DNA of 64,000 nt from an uncultured bacterium (GTDB lineage: Bacteria > Actinomycetota > Coriobacteriia > Coriobacteriales > Eggerthellaceae): NCBI GenBank assembly GCA_905214325.1, contig CAJMLT010000001.1:92494-156493 (forward strand). Direction: 5' to 3'. The notes below the pieces were generated by a model, which saw nothing but the letters and a program-made list of their open reading frames with translations, ran no database searches and was not told where the DNA came from. Positions 8,707 to 17,880 of this stretch are shown piece by piece (the stretch's first letter is position 1; each line of letters opens with the position of its first letter). A program made the translations under genes and the position numbers.

Positions 8707-9768
8707 ATGACGGAGCATAGTAACGGACTAGGAAAGCGGACGCTGTTCACTGCGGTTATCGCTGTGATTCTCGCCCTTGGTCTTATGGTACCTGCAGGTA
8801 TCGCTCAGGCCGATCCCGCTTCTTCTAAACAAGCCGAGGCTCAGGCAGCTCTCGACAAACTCAATCAGTACAAAAGCACGCTTAGCCAGGCTAATGCCAA
8901 TTATGAAGCCGCCGCCACCGAGCAGATGGAAGCTCAGGCCAAGGTGGAGGAGTCTCAGGCTAAGATCGACGATGAAACCGCGAAGATCCAAGAGTATCAG
9001 GCTCAGTTGGGTACCCGTGCCCGCAGCATGTACCGCAGCGGCGGCACCACGATGCTCGATGTATTCCTTGGTTCTAACACGTTTCAGGAATTCGCTACCA
9101 ACTTCGAGATCCTCAACACGTTGAACGAAAAGGATGCGGAACTCGTCCAGAAGACCAAGACCGCTCGACAGGAACTCGAAAGCGCCAAAGCCGAATATGA
9201 GGCTCAGGAGCAGGTAGCTGCCGAAAAGGCCGCAGAGGCTAAAGCGGTCGCCGACAGCGCTAATGCCACGGCTGCCGAGATGCAGTCGGTCTATGACAGC
9301 CTTTCCGCCGAAGCGCAGGCTCTCGTCGCCCAGCAGGAAGCAGCTGCTGAAAGCGCCCAGGCATCCGCTGCTCAGGATGCCATCTCTTCCGGCGGAGGTA
9401 ACGGCGGCGGTTCCGGTGGTGGCAGCTACGACAACGACAAGACCCAGACGGTTACCGGAAACACGGTCGTCGATCGTGCATATTCCCAGATCGGTAAGCC
9501 CTATTCGTGGGGTGCCGTCGGTCCCAACTCCTTCGACTGCTCCGGTTTGGTGAGCTACTGCCTCACGGGAAGCTACAGTCGCTTGGGAACCACCTATACG
9601 TTCTTGGGATGGACCCGTGTTTCCAATCCTCAGCCCGGTGATATCTGCGTCAATGAGAACCATTGCGGGATCTATATCGGCGGAGGTCAGATGATCCATG
9701 CGCCCTACACGGGTTCGACGGTTCGTGTTGGTTCCGTTCAGTCAAGCATGGTGTACGTGCGCTACTGA
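8707..9768 (+). CDS. Secreted coiled-coil NlpC/P60 peptidoglycan hydrolase (copy 1)
   Basis: This 353-residue protein has a signal peptide (about residues 1-36, ending near AQADP) and a long coiled coil (about 38-230) of the PcsB/CwlO type, rich in Ala, Glu and Gln. A Gly/Ser linker (GGGNGGGSGGGS) follows, then an NlpC/P60 domain. The domain keeps the catalytic Cys278 in NSFDCSGLVSYC and a His in HCGIYIGGGQMIHAP. It should cut peptide stems of peptidoglycan; in relatives the coil holds the enzyme inactive until FtsEX-like activation. AAGGAGG precedes the ATG. A close paralogue follows, so this is a tandem duplication. Confidence 0.93.
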   Translation: MTEHSNGLGKRTLFTAVIAVILALGLMVPAGIAQADPASSKQAEAQAALDKLNQYKSTLSQANANYEAAATEQMEAQAKVEESQAKIDDETAKIQEYQAQLGTRARSMYRSGGTTMLDVFLGSNTFQEFATNFEILNTLNEKDAELVQKTKTARQELESAKAEYEAQEQVAAEKAAEAKAVADSANATAAEMQSVYDSLSAEAQALVAQQEAAAESAQASAAQDAISSGGGNGGGSGGGSYDNDKTQTVTGNTVVDRAYSQIGKPYSWGAVGPNSFDCSGLVSYCLTGSYSRLGTTYTFLGWTRVSNPQPGDICVNENHCGIYIGGGQMIHAPYTGSTVRVGSVQSSMVYVRY

Positions 9769-9827
9769 TCTGCGATTTTCGAAGCCCGATTCCCCTTCGA
9801 TTGTGGCGAAAATATGTGTAACTTGTG

Positions 9828-9855
9828 CGGCGGCTCTTCGGGGCCGCCGTTTTTC
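9828..9855 (+). terminator. Intrinsic terminator after NlpC/P60 copy 1
   Basis: A 9-bp GC-rich stem (9828-9836 with 9841-9849) closed by a C(TTCG)G tetraloop is followed by a run of five T. Confidence 0.9.
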
Positions 9856-9857
9856 CG

Positions 9858-9887
9858 TTGTCAGAGGGAAACACTCTTTGCTACCAT
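9858..9887 (+). promoter_or_regulatory. Promoter of NlpC/P60 copy 2
   Basis: TTGTCA (9858-9863) and TACCAT (9882-9887) are 18 bases apart, with TG at 9879-9880 extending the -10. The element directly follows the upstream terminator, so the two paralogues are transcribed separately. Confidence 0.6.
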
Positions 9888-9940
9888 AGCAAAACCATCG
9901 CTTAAACGTACCAATGATCAATCGTAAGGAGGCCTTCACG

Positions 9941-10978
9941 ATGAGATCGAAGATCGCACTCGACAAGCGGGCGATTTTGATAGCACTGCTTTCCGTAGTG
10001 CTCGCACTGGGTCTTGCTGTCCCGGTCACGAATGCCGTCGCAGAGCCAACCGCCGCATCGAAGCAGGCGGAGGCAAAGGCTGCTCAGGATAAACTCACCG
10101 CCATGCAGGAAACGCTCGACCGCGCTTCCGCCGACTACAACACTGCTCTCGCCGAGCAGCAGGAAGCTCAGGCCAAGGTCGATGAGGCGCAAGTCAAGAT
10201 CGACGAGGAAACGGCTAAGATCAAGGGATACCAGGAGAAGCTGGGTACGCGGGCGAAAAGTATGTATCGCTCCGGTTCCACGTCTTTTCTCGATGTGTTC
10301 CTCGGTTCCACCTCGTTCGAGGAATTCGCCACCAACTGGAACATCCTGAACATGCTCAACGAAAACGATGCCGAGCTGGTTCAGCAGACCAAGACCGCCC
10401 GTGAGACCCTTCAGGCCGCTCAGGCGGAACTCGTCGCACAGGAACAGGTAGCTGCCGATAAAGCCGCTACGGCCAAAGCGGTCAAAGATGATGCGGAAGC
10501 CACGACCGCCGAAATGCAAGCGGTTTACGACAGCCTTTCCGCCGAAGCGAAGCGCCTCATGGAAGAAGAGGAGGCGGCGGCTTCTGCAGCAGCAGCGGCA
10601 GCAGCTCAGGCGGCCATCGGTGGCGGCGGTAGCGTCAACAACGACAAGGTCCAGACCGTCACCGGCAATATCATCGTCGACCGCGCTTATGCCCAGCTGG
10701 GCAAGCCTTACGTATGGGGTGCGGCAGGCCCCAACTCCTTCGATTGTTCCGGTTTGGTCGGCTACTGTATCACGGGTACCTACGGCAACCATTGGTGCAC
10801 TACCTACACCATGGCCAACTGGCAGGTCGTCACCAATCCTCAGCCGGGTGATTTCTGCCTGAACAGCCACCATACGGGTGTCTACATCGGCAACGGTCAG
10901 ATGATCCATGCTCCTCGCACCGGTGACGTGGTGAAGATCAGCGGCGTTCATGCGGGAATGTGGTATGTGCGCTACTGA
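9941..10978 (+). CDS. Secreted coiled-coil NlpC/P60 peptidoglycan hydrolase (copy 2)
   Basis: This 345-residue paralogue of the preceding protein has the same layout: a signal peptide ending near AVAEP, a coiled coil (about residues 35-215), a short GGGGS linker, and an NlpC/P60 domain with catalytic Cys269 (NSFDCSGLVGYC) and HTGVYIGNGQMIHAP. The coil shares long blocks with copy 1 (LGTRAKSMYRSG, DVFLGS, EFATN). ATG 9941 follows TAAGGAGG; an in-frame ATG at 9914 lies before the ribosome site and is unlikely to be used. The duplicated leader shows the copy event took in upstream DNA. Confidence 0.93.
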   Translation: MRSKIALDKRAILIALLSVVLALGLAVPVTNAVAEPTAASKQAEAKAAQDKLTAMQETLDRASADYNTALAEQQEAQAKVDEAQVKIDEETAKIKGYQEKLGTRAKSMYRSGSTSFLDVFLGSTSFEEFATNWNILNMLNENDAELVQQTKTARETLQAAQAELVAQEQVAADKAATAKAVKDDAEATTAEMQAVYDSLSAEAKRLMEEEEAAASAAAAAAAQAAIGGGGSVNNDKVQTVTGNIIVDRAYAQLGKPYVWGAAGPNSFDCSGLVGYCITGTYGNHWCTTYTMANWQVVTNPQPGDFCLNSHHTGVYIGNGQMIHAPRTGDVVKISGVHAGMWYVRY

Positions 10979-11005
10979 TGGAGGGGAAATATAGGTGACT
11001 TGTGG

Positions 11006-11029
11006 AGCGGTTCTTCGGAGCCGCTTTCA
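11006..11029 (+). terminator. Intrinsic terminator after NlpC/P60 copy 2
   Basis: An 8-bp stem (11006-11013 with 11018-11025, one G-T pair) with a TTCG loop is followed by TTCATTTT. It is the diverged counterpart of the terminator after copy 1. Confidence 0.8.
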
Positions 11030-11043
11030 TTTTCGCGTGGTTG

Positions 11044-11052
11044 TGCTAAGAT
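11044..11052 (+). promoter_or_regulatory. tRNA-Pro promoter (extended -10)
   Basis: TG at 11044-11045 and TAAGAT at 11047-11052 lie 24 bases before the tRNA. A weak -35 (CTTTCA, 11024-11029) sits at 17-base spacing, inside the preceding terminator. Confidence 0.5.
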
Positions 11053-11076
11053 TACAGCCGCTCAAACGCACTTAAA

Positions 11077-11153
11077 CGGGATGTGGCTCAGCTTGGTAGA
11101 GCGCTGCGTTCGGGACGCAGAGGTCGCAGGTTCGAATCCTGTCATCCCGACCA
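11077..11153 (+). tRNA. tRNA-Pro (anticodon CGG)
   Basis: The acceptor arms CGGGATG and CATCCCG pair fully. The D arm reads GCTCAGCTTGGTAGAGC. The anticodon stem CTGCG/CGCAG (11104-11108/11116-11120) encloses loop TTCGGGA with anticodon CGG at 11111-11113. The T arm has TTCGAAT, and CCA is encoded at the 3' end. The starting C and discriminator A fit proline. Confidence 0.97.
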
Positions 11154-11164
11154 TAAACCACTGA

Positions 11165-11198
11165 GGGGGTCTCCCGACCGGGAACCCGCTCTTTTTTG
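11165..11198 (+). terminator. Terminator after tRNA-Pro
   Basis: An imperfect stem (outer GGG/CCC, inner TCCC/GGGA with loop GACC) is followed by TTTTTT. The T-run merges into an extended -10 for tatA. Confidence 0.65.
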
Positions 11199-11205
11199 TT
11201 AGAGT
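11197..11205 (+). promoter_or_regulatory. Candidate tatA promoter
   Basis: TGT-TAGAGT at 11197-11205 repeats the 12-mer seen before NlpC/P60 copy 1. No good -35 is present. Confidence 0.4.
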
Positions 11206-11271
11206 GAGAATGCTCTTTGTAGATAATGAACCGGAGGAGCTTCGGCTTTCCGGAAAGCGTGGAGGTGCCAA

Positions 11272-11580
11272 ATGAAAATTGGACCACTTGGAATCACCGA
11301 GATTCTCATCATTCTTGCCGTCGTACTTTTGATTTTCGGTCCCAAGAATCTGCCTAAGCTCGGTACCGCTATCGGTAAAGCGGTTAAAAACCTTCGTGAA
11401 GGTCTTGGCGGAGGGAAGAAGATTTCCGAAGTCAAGGACGACGAAAAAACCGCCGAAGCGGAGGTCGAGGTCATCGACAAGCCCGAGCCCGGCAAGAAGG
11501 CGGCTTCGGCTGACGATTCTTCCGATGAGGCCGAAGCGGTGGTCGAAGAGGTTGAAAAGCCCAAGGAAAAGACCGAATAA
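11272..11580 (+). CDS. tatA: Twin-arginine translocase subunit TatA/TatE
   Basis: This 102-residue protein has a single N-terminal membrane helix (about residues 8-22), the TatA hinge FGPKNLPKLG (22-31) and an amphipathic helix (GTAIGKAVKNLREG). An acidic, disordered tail rich in Asp, Glu and Ala follows. TatA subunits form the variable pore that exports folded proteins. TatC is not in the window, so the gene is separated from the rest of the system. The ribosome site GGAGGT precedes the ATG. A TatB role cannot be excluded from sequence alone, but the short tail favours TatA. Confidence 0.9.
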   Translation: MKIGPLGITEILIILAVVLLIFGPKNLPKLGTAIGKAVKNLREGLGGGKKISEVKDDEKTAEAEVEVIDKPEPGKKAASADDSSDEAEAVVEEVEKPKEKTE

Positions 11581-11670
11581 CATACTTGAACGTGAACGCG
11601 CCCGAAAGGGCGTGGGCATTTCTTGAAAAGGAAACCGAAGAGAGCGCCGTATGTGCGCTACGGGGGGATT

Positions 11671-12138
11671 ATGGAAAAGGATTACATTCTTACCCAAGAA
11701 GGCAAGAACAAACTCGAAGAAGAGCTTCACTATCTGGAAACGGAGAAGCGTGCCGAAATAGGCGAGCGTATCAAGGTCGCCCGTGAATTCGGTGATATTT
11801 CGGAGAACTCCGAATATGATGACGCCAAGAACGAGCAGGGGATGATGGAGGCGCGTATCGCCGAAATTTCGCGCATTCTGAGTGAGGCCACGGTGGTCTC
11901 TACTCCCAAGCGTTCCACGAAGGTCAACATCGGCAGTAAGGTTACGGTCGATATGGGCGGTCGCGAAAGGGTGTTCACCATCGTCGGTGGTGCCGAAAGC
12001 GATTCGGCTATAGGCAAGATATCGAATGAGTCGCCGGTCGGGGCAGCCCTGCTCGGGCGAAAAAAGGGAGACATCGTCGAAGCGCAAGGGCCTACGGGAC
12101 GCGCGATCAGCATGTCGATCCTGAAGATCGAACACTGA
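11671..12138 (+). CDS. greA: Transcription elongation factor GreA
   Basis: This 155-residue protein has the N-terminal coiled coil that enters the RNA polymerase secondary channel, with the acidic tip in FGDISENSEYDDAKNEQ (about residues 36-52). The C-terminal FKBP-like domain ends in the conserved GPTGRAISMSILKIE. It rescues backtracked polymerase by stimulating transcript cleavage. ATG 11671 is used because homology and GreA length (about 158) fit; an in-frame start at 11623 would add 16 unmatched residues. Confidence 0.96.
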   Translation: MEKDYILTQEGKNKLEEELHYLETEKRAEIGERIKVAREFGDISENSEYDDAKNEQGMMEARIAEISRILSEATVVSTPKRSTKVNIGSKVTVDMGGRERVFTIVGGAESDSAIGKISNESPVGAALLGRKKGDIVEAQGPTGRAISMSILKIEH

Positions 12139-12142
12139 AACG

Positions 12143-12169
12143 AAACGGCCCGTGATCGGGTCGTTTTTT
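12143..12169 (+). terminator. Intrinsic terminator after greA
   Basis: A 10-bp stem (12143-12152 with 12157-12166) with loop TGAT and a T6 run. It falls inside the spacer before lysS, so lysS needs its own promoter or read-through. Confidence 0.85.
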
Positions 12170-12205
12170 CTAACCGTATATGATTCTCACAGGGAAAGGC
12201 TATCA

Positions 12206-13735
12206 ATGACCGAAGAGGTAAAGAACCCCCCAGTACAGGCGGATTCCGCTGCGGCGTCCGTCGTCGAAGACGATCCTCGGGAGGTTCGTCTTGCCAAACG
12301 CGAAGCCCTTATCGCCGCCGGTGGGAATCCCTACGGCCATGCTTTCGCCTATTCACACCACATCAGCGATCTCGATGCCGCATACGGTTCACTCGCCGAT
12401 GGCGACACGACTGAAGATCGGGTAGAGGTTGCGGGGCGTATCAGAGCCAAACGCGACCAGGGCAAGATCATCTTCATGGAACTTCAGGATTCGACGGGTA
12501 GCATCCAGCTTTTCTGTCGCATCAACGCGTTGGGCGACGACGTGTTCGCCGCCCTGAAGGACCTCGATGTGGGGGACTGGATCGGTGCGGGTGGCACCAT
12601 GATGCGCACCCGTCGCGGTCAGCTTTCCGTTGCCGTAGATTCTTACGAGCTGCTTTCCAAGTCCCTGCGCCCTCTGCCTGAGAAGTTCCATGGATTGGCG
12701 GACAAGGAAACCCGTTATCGTCAGCGTTACGTCGATCTGGTCATGAATGCCGACGTGCGGGAAACCTTCGAGAAGCGCTTCAAGATCATATCGGCTATCC
12801 GTTCCTACATGGAGCAGCAGGGCTTCTATGAAGTCGAGACCCCCATTCTCCATCCCATTTTGGGTGGTGCCAATGCTCGACCTTTCGCCACGCATCACAA
12901 TGCGCTCGACCGTGACTACTATCTGCGTATCGCCACCGAGCTCCATCTGAAGCGTCTGCTCGTCGGCGGTTTCGAAAAGGTGTTCGAAATCGGTCGTCAG
13001 TTCCGCAACGAGGGCATGGATCCCTATCACAATCCGGAATTCACCACGATGGAAGCCTATCAGGCCTTTTCCGACCTCGAAGGCATGATGGAGTTGACCC
13101 AAGGGTTCGTATCCGCGGCGGCCATGAGCGCGGTCGGATCGCTACAGATCACCTACCACGGTCACGAGATCGATCTCGCAGGTCCATGGCGCCGTGCGAC
13201 GATGATCGAACTCATCAAGGAGGCTTCGGGTGAAGAAGTCGGTTTCGATATGAGCCGTGAAGAATTGGCGGCCATTGCCGAGCGCCATGGTGCCAAAGTC
13301 GAAGATGCGTGGGGCAAGGGCAAGATCATTGCCGAAATATTCGAAGCCACCGCAGAGGAAACACTGATTCAACCTACGTTCGTGTTAGAACATCCGCTGG
13401 AGGTTTCTCCGCTTGCGAAGAAGAAACAAGGTGACGAAAACGTAACGGATCGCTTCGAGCTCTTTATTTGCGGGCACGAATATGCGAATGCTTTTAATGA
13501 ACTGAATGACCCCGTCGACCAAGCTGAACGCTTCCGGGCTCAGCTTGCCGCGAAAGACAGCGGCGATGATGAGGCGATGGGCTACGATGACGATTATGTG
13601 CGCGCTTTGGAATATGGAATGCCTCCGGCCGGTGGAGTGGGTATCGGCATAGACCGTCTGGTCATGCTGCTCACCGATGCTCCCACCATCCGCGACGTGC
13701 TTCTCTTCCCCCATATGCGCGACGAAGTGAAGTAA
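12206..13735 (+). CDS. lysS: Lysyl-tRNA synthetase, class II
   Basis: This 509-residue enzyme charges tRNA-Lys. An N-terminal OB-fold anticodon domain (about residues 80-190; VAGRIRAKRDQGKIIFMELQ) precedes the class II catalytic core with motif 2 (GRQFRNEGMD...PEFTTMEAY) and motif 3 (GVGIGIDRLVMLLT). ATG 12206 follows AGGGAAAGG; an upstream in-frame ATG at 12152 overlaps the greA terminator. The first ~30 residues are an acidic, Ala-rich tail not needed for the fold. clpC begins 16 bases after the stop. Confidence 0.97.
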   Translation: MTEEVKNPPVQADSAAASVVEDDPREVRLAKREALIAAGGNPYGHAFAYSHHISDLDAAYGSLADGDTTEDRVEVAGRIRAKRDQGKIIFMELQDSTGSIQLFCRINALGDDVFAALKDLDVGDWIGAGGTMMRTRRGQLSVAVDSYELLSKSLRPLPEKFHGLADKETRYRQRYVDLVMNADVRETFEKRFKIISAIRSYMEQQGFYEVETPILHPILGGANARPFATHHNALDRDYYLRIATELHLKRLLVGGFEKVFEIGRQFRNEGMDPYHNPEFTTMEAYQAFSDLEGMMELTQGFVSAAAMSAVGSLQITYHGHEIDLAGPWRRATMIELIKEASGEEVGFDMSREELAAIAERHGAKVEDAWGKGKIIAEIFEATAEETLIQPTFVLEHPLEVSPLAKKKQGDENVTDRFELFICGHEYANAFNELNDPVDQAERFRAQLAAKDSGDDEAMGYDDDYVRALEYGMPPAGGVGIGIDRLVMLLTDAPTIRDVLLFPHMRDEVK

Positions 13736-13751
13736 AGGGGGTTTTACGCGT

Positions 13752-16322
13752 ATGTCTTTCGATAAGTTCACCGACAAGGCGCGTAAGGTACTCGTGTTGG
13801 CTCAGGAGGAAGCGCGTGCGCTCCACCAACCTTACGTGGGTACCGAACATGTGCTCTTGGCATTGTTGAAGGAAGAAGACGGACTGGCGGCCCAAGCGCT
13901 CGAACGCTTGGGTGTGCGCTACGATGCGGCCGTGCAAGCGGTGCGTCAGGTCGTCACCGTTGACGACAGCGCTGACGTTTCAGGCCATTTGAGTTTCACC
14001 CCACGGGTGAAGCGTGTGTTGGAAAATTCGCTGCGTGAGGCCATGCAGATGGGTCAAAGCTACATTTCGACCGAACATCTGCTGTTGGGTATCGTGCGCG
14101 AAAACGAGGGAAGCGCGATCGAGGTTCTGGCCCGTATGGGCGTTTCCGGGGAAAGTGTGCGCGCAGCGCTCAATGACCTGGTCGGGCAATCGGCGGTGTA
14201 TGCGGGGCAGAACGCCTTCGATCCCGCAGGGGGCGCTTCCGACAGTATGCTCAAGGAATTCGGCACCGATCTAACGAAGAAGGCCGCCGATGGCAAGCTC
14301 GATCCCGTTATCGGGCGCGCGGGGGAGATAGAACGCGTCATGCAGATCCTCTCCCGCCGTCAGAAGAACAATCCGTTGCTCATCGGCGAACCCGGTGTCG
14401 GTAAGACGGCTGTCGTCGAGGGTCTGGCGCAGCTCATCGTCGCCGAGCAGGTGCCCGATATCCTGCGTAACGTGCGGGTTGTGACGCTTGATGTTTCGGC
14501 CTTGGTCGCCGGGTCCAAATACCGAGGCGAATTCGAAGAGCGCTTGAAGAAATGCATCAAGGAAGTCGAATCAGCGGGGGATATCATCCTGTTCATCGAC
14601 GAGCTCCATACGCTCATCGGTGCCGGTGCCGCAGAAGGTTCGATCGATGCAGCGGCCATCCTGAAGCCGCCGCTTTCACGTGGCGAGATTCAGATCATCG
14701 GTGCGACCACGCTCGATGAATACCGCAAGCATCTTGAAAAGGATTCAGCCTTCGAGCGTCGTTTCCAGACCGTCACGGTCAAAGAACCCAACGAGGAGCA
14801 GGCCGTTCGTATCATGGAAGGATTGCGTGACCGTTACGAGGCTCATCACAAGGTGCATTTCACCGATGACGCCCTGCGTGCCGCCGTCACGCTGGCCGAC
14901 CGTTATATTCAGGATCGATTCCTGCCCGATAAGGCCATCGATGTCCTCGATGAAGCCGGTGCGCGTATGCGTATCCGTAATATGATTCTGCCCGAGGAAA
15001 TCCAGAAGCTCGATGACGATCTGCGTCAGGCGCGTGCCGAAAAAGACGCGGCCATCGCCGATCAGGATTTCGAATTGGCGGCCACCTTGCGCGATCGGGA
15101 ATCTGTGCTTGTCGAAGAACGGAAACAGGCGCAGAAGGATTGGGAGGAAAAGACGGAAAAGAAGATCAACGAAGTTTCCGTCGAGGACATAGCCGACGTC
15201 GTCTCCATGACCACCGGTGTTCCCGTTTCCAACCTCACCGAAGCGGAGACCGAAAAGTTGCTGCGCATGGAATCGGTGCTCCATGAACGTGTCATCGGCC
15301 AGAACGAAGCGGTGGTGGCTCTTTCGAAGGCCATCAGACGTAGTCGTTCGGGCTTGAAGGATCCCAAGCGGCCCGCCGGCTCGTTTATATTCCTCGGCCC
15401 TTCGGGCGTCGGTAAAACGGAGCTTTCCAAAGCACTGGCCGAGTTCCTGTTCAATTCCGAAAGCGCTCTGCTTTCCTTCGACATGAGTGAGTACATGGAG
15501 AAGCACTCCGTCTCGCGTCTGGTCGGTTCCCCTCCGGGATATGTCGGCTACGACGAAGGCGGTCAGCTTACCACGGCGGTGCGTCAACGTCCTTATTCGG
15601 TCGTGCTGTTCGACGAGATCGAAAAAGCGCATCCCGATGTGTTCAACATTCTGCTCCAGATTCTGGAAGAAGGCCGTCTCACCGATTCGCAGGGTCGCAT
15701 GGTCGACTTCCGTAATACGGTCATCATCATGACCTCCAACGTCGGCGCACGTGAGATTTCGCAGAGCGCCCCGCTTGGATTCTCCTCGGGAGCCAAAGGC
15801 GGTATGGACGACGGCGAGATCAAGTCACGTGTCATGAGCGAGGTGAAGAAGCTCTTCAGACCGGAGTTCCTGAACCGTATCGATGAGATCATCGTATTCA
15901 AGTCGCTGACCGAAGAGGAGATCGTCGAAATCGTCGATCTGATGGTCGCCGACCTGCGCGAACGTTTGATCAGCCAGAATATGACGATCAATCTGACCAA
16001 GGAAGCCGGTCGCCACATCGCTCACGAAGGTACCGATCTGTCCTTCGGGGCAAGGCCGCTACGCCGTGCCATACAGCGTTTGCTCGAAGATCCCATATCC
16101 GAGCAGATTTTGGAAGGCAGATGGACGAGCGGTTCGGTCATCGACGTCGATGTGAAAGACGGTTCGCTGGTGTTTTCTCAGGGCACGGGGTCTATCCCTG
16201 CACCGCGCAAGCGTGATACCATAGCCGGTGAAGCTGAATTACTTTTGAGCAGCTATGATCTGGGCCATGCCGGCATGACGCCTTTCGCGGGCGGCTCGTC
16301 GAGTGGGCAGGCGGCTGACTAG
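13752..16322 (+). CDS. clpC: AAA+ protease chaperone ClpC
   Basis: This 856-residue Hsp100 unfoldase feeds substrates to ClpP. The order is two Clp N-repeats (about residues 5-140), AAA-1 with Walker A GEPGVGKT (about 212-219) and Walker [11 protein letters not shown], a middle domain containing a UVR-like helix pair (about 420-465), AAA-2 with GPSGVGKT (about 548-555) and [13 protein letters not shown], and the C-terminal D2 domain. The UVR motif marks it as ClpC rather than ClpB or ClpA. The usual Firmicutes partners ctsR, mcsA and mcsB are absent beside it, so regulation must differ. It sits between lysS and ispD. Confidence 0.96.
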   Translation: MSFDKFTDKARKVLVLAQEEARALHQPYVGTEHVLLALLKEEDGLAAQALERLGVRYDAAVQAVRQVVTVDDSADVSGHLSFTPRVKRVLENSLREAMQMGQSYISTEHLLLGIVRENEGSAIEVLARMGVSGESVRAALNDLVGQSAVYAGQNAFDPAGGASDSMLKEFGTDLTKKAADGKLDPVIGRAGEIERVMQILSRRQKNNPLLIGEPGVGKTAVVEGLAQLIVAEQVPDILRNVRVVTLDVSALVAGSKYRGEFEERLKKCIKEVESAGDIILFIDELHTLIGAGAAEGSIDAAAILKPPLSRGEIQIIGATTLDEYRKHLEKDSAFERRFQTVTVKEPNEEQAVRIMEGLRDRYEAHHKVHFTDDALRAAVTLADRYIQDRFLPDKAIDVLDEAGARMRIRNMILPEEIQKLDDDLRQARAEKDAAIADQDFELAATLRDRESVLVEERKQAQKDWEEKTEKKINEVSVEDIADVVSMTTGVPVSNLTEAETEKLLRMESVLHERVIGQNEAVVALSKAIRRSRSGLKDPKRPAGSFIFLGPSGVGKTELSKALAEFLFNSESALLSFDMSEYMEKHSVSRLVGSPPGYVGYDEGGQLTTAVRQRPYSVVLFDEIEKAHPDVFNILLQILEEGRLTDSQGRMVDFRNTVIIMTSNVGAREISQSAPLGFSSGAKGGMDDGEIKSRVMSEVKKLFRPEFLNRIDEIIVFKSLTEEEIVEIVDLMVADLRERLISQNMTINLTKEAGRHIAHEGTDLSFGARPLRRAIQRLLEDPISEQILEGRWTSGSVIDVDVKDGSLVFSQGTGSIPAPRKRDTIAGEAELLLSSYDLGHAGMTPFAGGSSSGQAAD

Positions 16323-16349
16323 CTGATCGCTCCTTGATGAGAGGTTTCC

Positions 16350-17195
16350 ATGAGTGAACGAATGATCGATCCGGTTTATACGCCATCCGCGCTCAAGAAC
16401 GTGATGGACGTGATGGATGATTGGCATCTCGATGCCCTGCAGGCGGAAGCCCGTCTGCAGGGCATTGTGGACAAAGCCCCTAAAACGGCTGCCATCATTT
16501 TGGCGGGCGGCAGTGGGGAGCGCTTCGGGCGCGAAGGTGGCAAGCAGCTCATTGAAATCGCAGGTAAACCCATTCTCACCCGCTCGGCCGAAGCGTTCGA
16601 TGCGGTGGGGGATGTGGGGCTGATCGTCGTAGTGTGCCCCGAAGACCGTTTCGAGGAATATCTGCGTGTCGCCATCGATCCCTTTCCCTTCGTCACACCC
16701 ATCGTCATGGCGCCCGCCGGGTCCATCCGTCAGGAGTCGGCGTTTTCCGGTCTTGAATTGGTGCCCGATGATTTCGAATATGTCATGCTCCACGATGGTG
16801 CCCGTCCGCTCATTTCCAAGGATCTCATTGAGCACACGATCAACACCCTCAAGGGCAATATAGATTGTGATGGGGCGGTGGTCGGTCATCCGTCCATCGA
16901 TACGTTGAAAGTGGTGGAAAACGGCGTGATCGTGGGTACCCCCGATCGGTCCGTGTTCTGGAATGCGCAGACACCGCAGATCTTCCGTGCGGGCATTTAC
17001 CGTCGCGCCCATGCCTCGGCTCTTTCCGACGGCTTTGTGGGCACGGATGATTCGGCACTCATCGAGCGTTTGGGTGGTCGTGTTCTGGTCGTCGAGGGCA
17101 AGCGGGACAATATCAAGCTGACCGTTCCCGAAGATTTCCTCATGATCTCGGCGGCGGTCCACACCCTGCTCGAACAATATCGCAATCGGGAATAG
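16350..17195 (+). CDS. ispD: 2-C-methyl-D-erythritol 4-phosphate cytidylyltransferase
   Basis: This is the third enzyme of the MEP isoprenoid pathway: it makes CDP-ME from MEP and CTP. The core begins at about residue 46 with [14 protein letters not shown], then LHDGARPLIS (substrate loop) and DDSALIERLGGRVLVVEG. At 281 residues it is longer than the usual ~230 because of a ~45-residue N-terminal helical extension. ATG 16350 follows GAGAGG; the in-frame ATG at 16404 lacks a site, so the extension is probably real. It overlaps functionally with ispF, 14 bases downstream. Confidence 0.94.
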   Translation: MSERMIDPVYTPSALKNVMDVMDDWHLDALQAEARLQGIVDKAPKTAAIILAGGSGERFGREGGKQLIEIAGKPILTRSAEAFDAVGDVGLIVVVCPEDRFEEYLRVAIDPFPFVTPIVMAPAGSIRQESAFSGLELVPDDFEYVMLHDGARPLISKDLIEHTINTLKGNIDCDGAVVGHPSIDTLKVVENGVIVGTPDRSVFWNAQTPQIFRAGIYRRAHASALSDGFVGTDDSALIERLGGRVLVVEGKRDNIKLTVPEDFLMISAAVHTLLEQYRNRE

Positions 17196-17209
17196 AAGGC
17201 GATGATAAC

Positions 17210-17713
17210 GTGGGTGAGGTTCGGGACATAACGTCATTGAAAGTAGGGCTGGGCTTCGATGTCCATGCTTTCGCCGAAGGACGCAAGCTCATCCTCGGTG
17301 GTGTCGATATCGCGCATCACCACGGGCTCGACGGTCATTCCGATGCCGATGTACTCACCCATGCCGTGGCCGATGCCCTGTTGGGAGCGATACGCGCCGG
17401 CGACATAGGGAAGCTGTTTCCCGATACCGATCCCGCCTACGAAGGAGCCGACTCCCTGAAGCTGCTCGGCGAAGTGGCGGCACTCGTGCGCTCATCGGGG
17501 TACCGCATCATCGATATCGATTGCGTCATCGCAGCTCAAGCTCCTAAGCTGTCTCCTTATCGCGATCGGATGCGCGAGAATATAGCACGCGCGTGCGCGC
17601 TCGACATCGATGATGTGGGAATCAAGGCGACAACCACCGAACATCTCGGTTACGAAGGACGTGAAGAGGGTATATCCGCCCAGGCTGTGGCTTTGGTCGC
17701 TCGATGTTGTTAG
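17210..17713 (+). CDS. ispF: 2-C-methyl-D-erythritol 2,4-cyclodiphosphate synthase
   Basis: This 167-residue MEP-pathway enzyme cyclises CDP-ME 2-phosphate. The metal site appears in GLGFDVHAF and GHSDADVLTHAVADALLG, and the family end KATTTEHLGYEGREEGISAQAVALV is intact. The start is taken as GTG 17210, 14 bases after ispD. A TTG at 17237 closer to the conserved VGLGFD is an alternative and would give the more usual ~158 residues. Confidence 0.95.
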   Translation: MGEVRDITSLKVGLGFDVHAFAEGRKLILGGVDIAHHHGLDGHSDADVLTHAVADALLGAIRAGDIGKLFPDTDPAYEGADSLKLLGEVAALVRSSGYRIIDIDCVIAAQAPKLSPYRDRMRENIARACALDIDDVGIKATTTEHLGYEGREEGISAQAVALVARCC

Positions 17714-17769
17714 GGCTTTTCTGCCCACGAGATGGCAATAGCGAAGATAGTCTAACGGGTGATCGTGCC

Positions 17770-17794
17770 GCTTGATGAGGGAGTCTCATTAAGC
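17770..17794 (+). other. Hairpin between ispF and cysE
   Basis: GCTTGATGAG (17770-17779) pairs with CTCATTAAGC (17785-17794), with one G-T pair and loop GGAGT. No U-run follows. It may mark the 3' end of the ispDF transcript. Confidence 0.55.
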
Positions 17795-17871
17795 ACCGCA
17801 ACCCCGAAACGTCGAAACGATCCGAATATCTTTGAGATTTCCGTCTTGGGCGAAGCCCTTCTGTCTCACCA

Positions 17872-17880
17872 TGCTACAAT
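17872..17880 (+). promoter_or_regulatory. cysE promoter (extended -10)
   Basis: TG at 17872 and TACAAT at 17875-17880 lie 25 bases before the cysE ATG, leaving a leader of about 18 bases. No convincing -35 was found. Confidence 0.55.

Noticed and set aside
8679..8720. Thirteen-codon leader peptide before NlpC/P60 copy 1
   Set aside because: It contains the ribosome site of the real gene and has no ribosome site of its own; it is most likely not translated.
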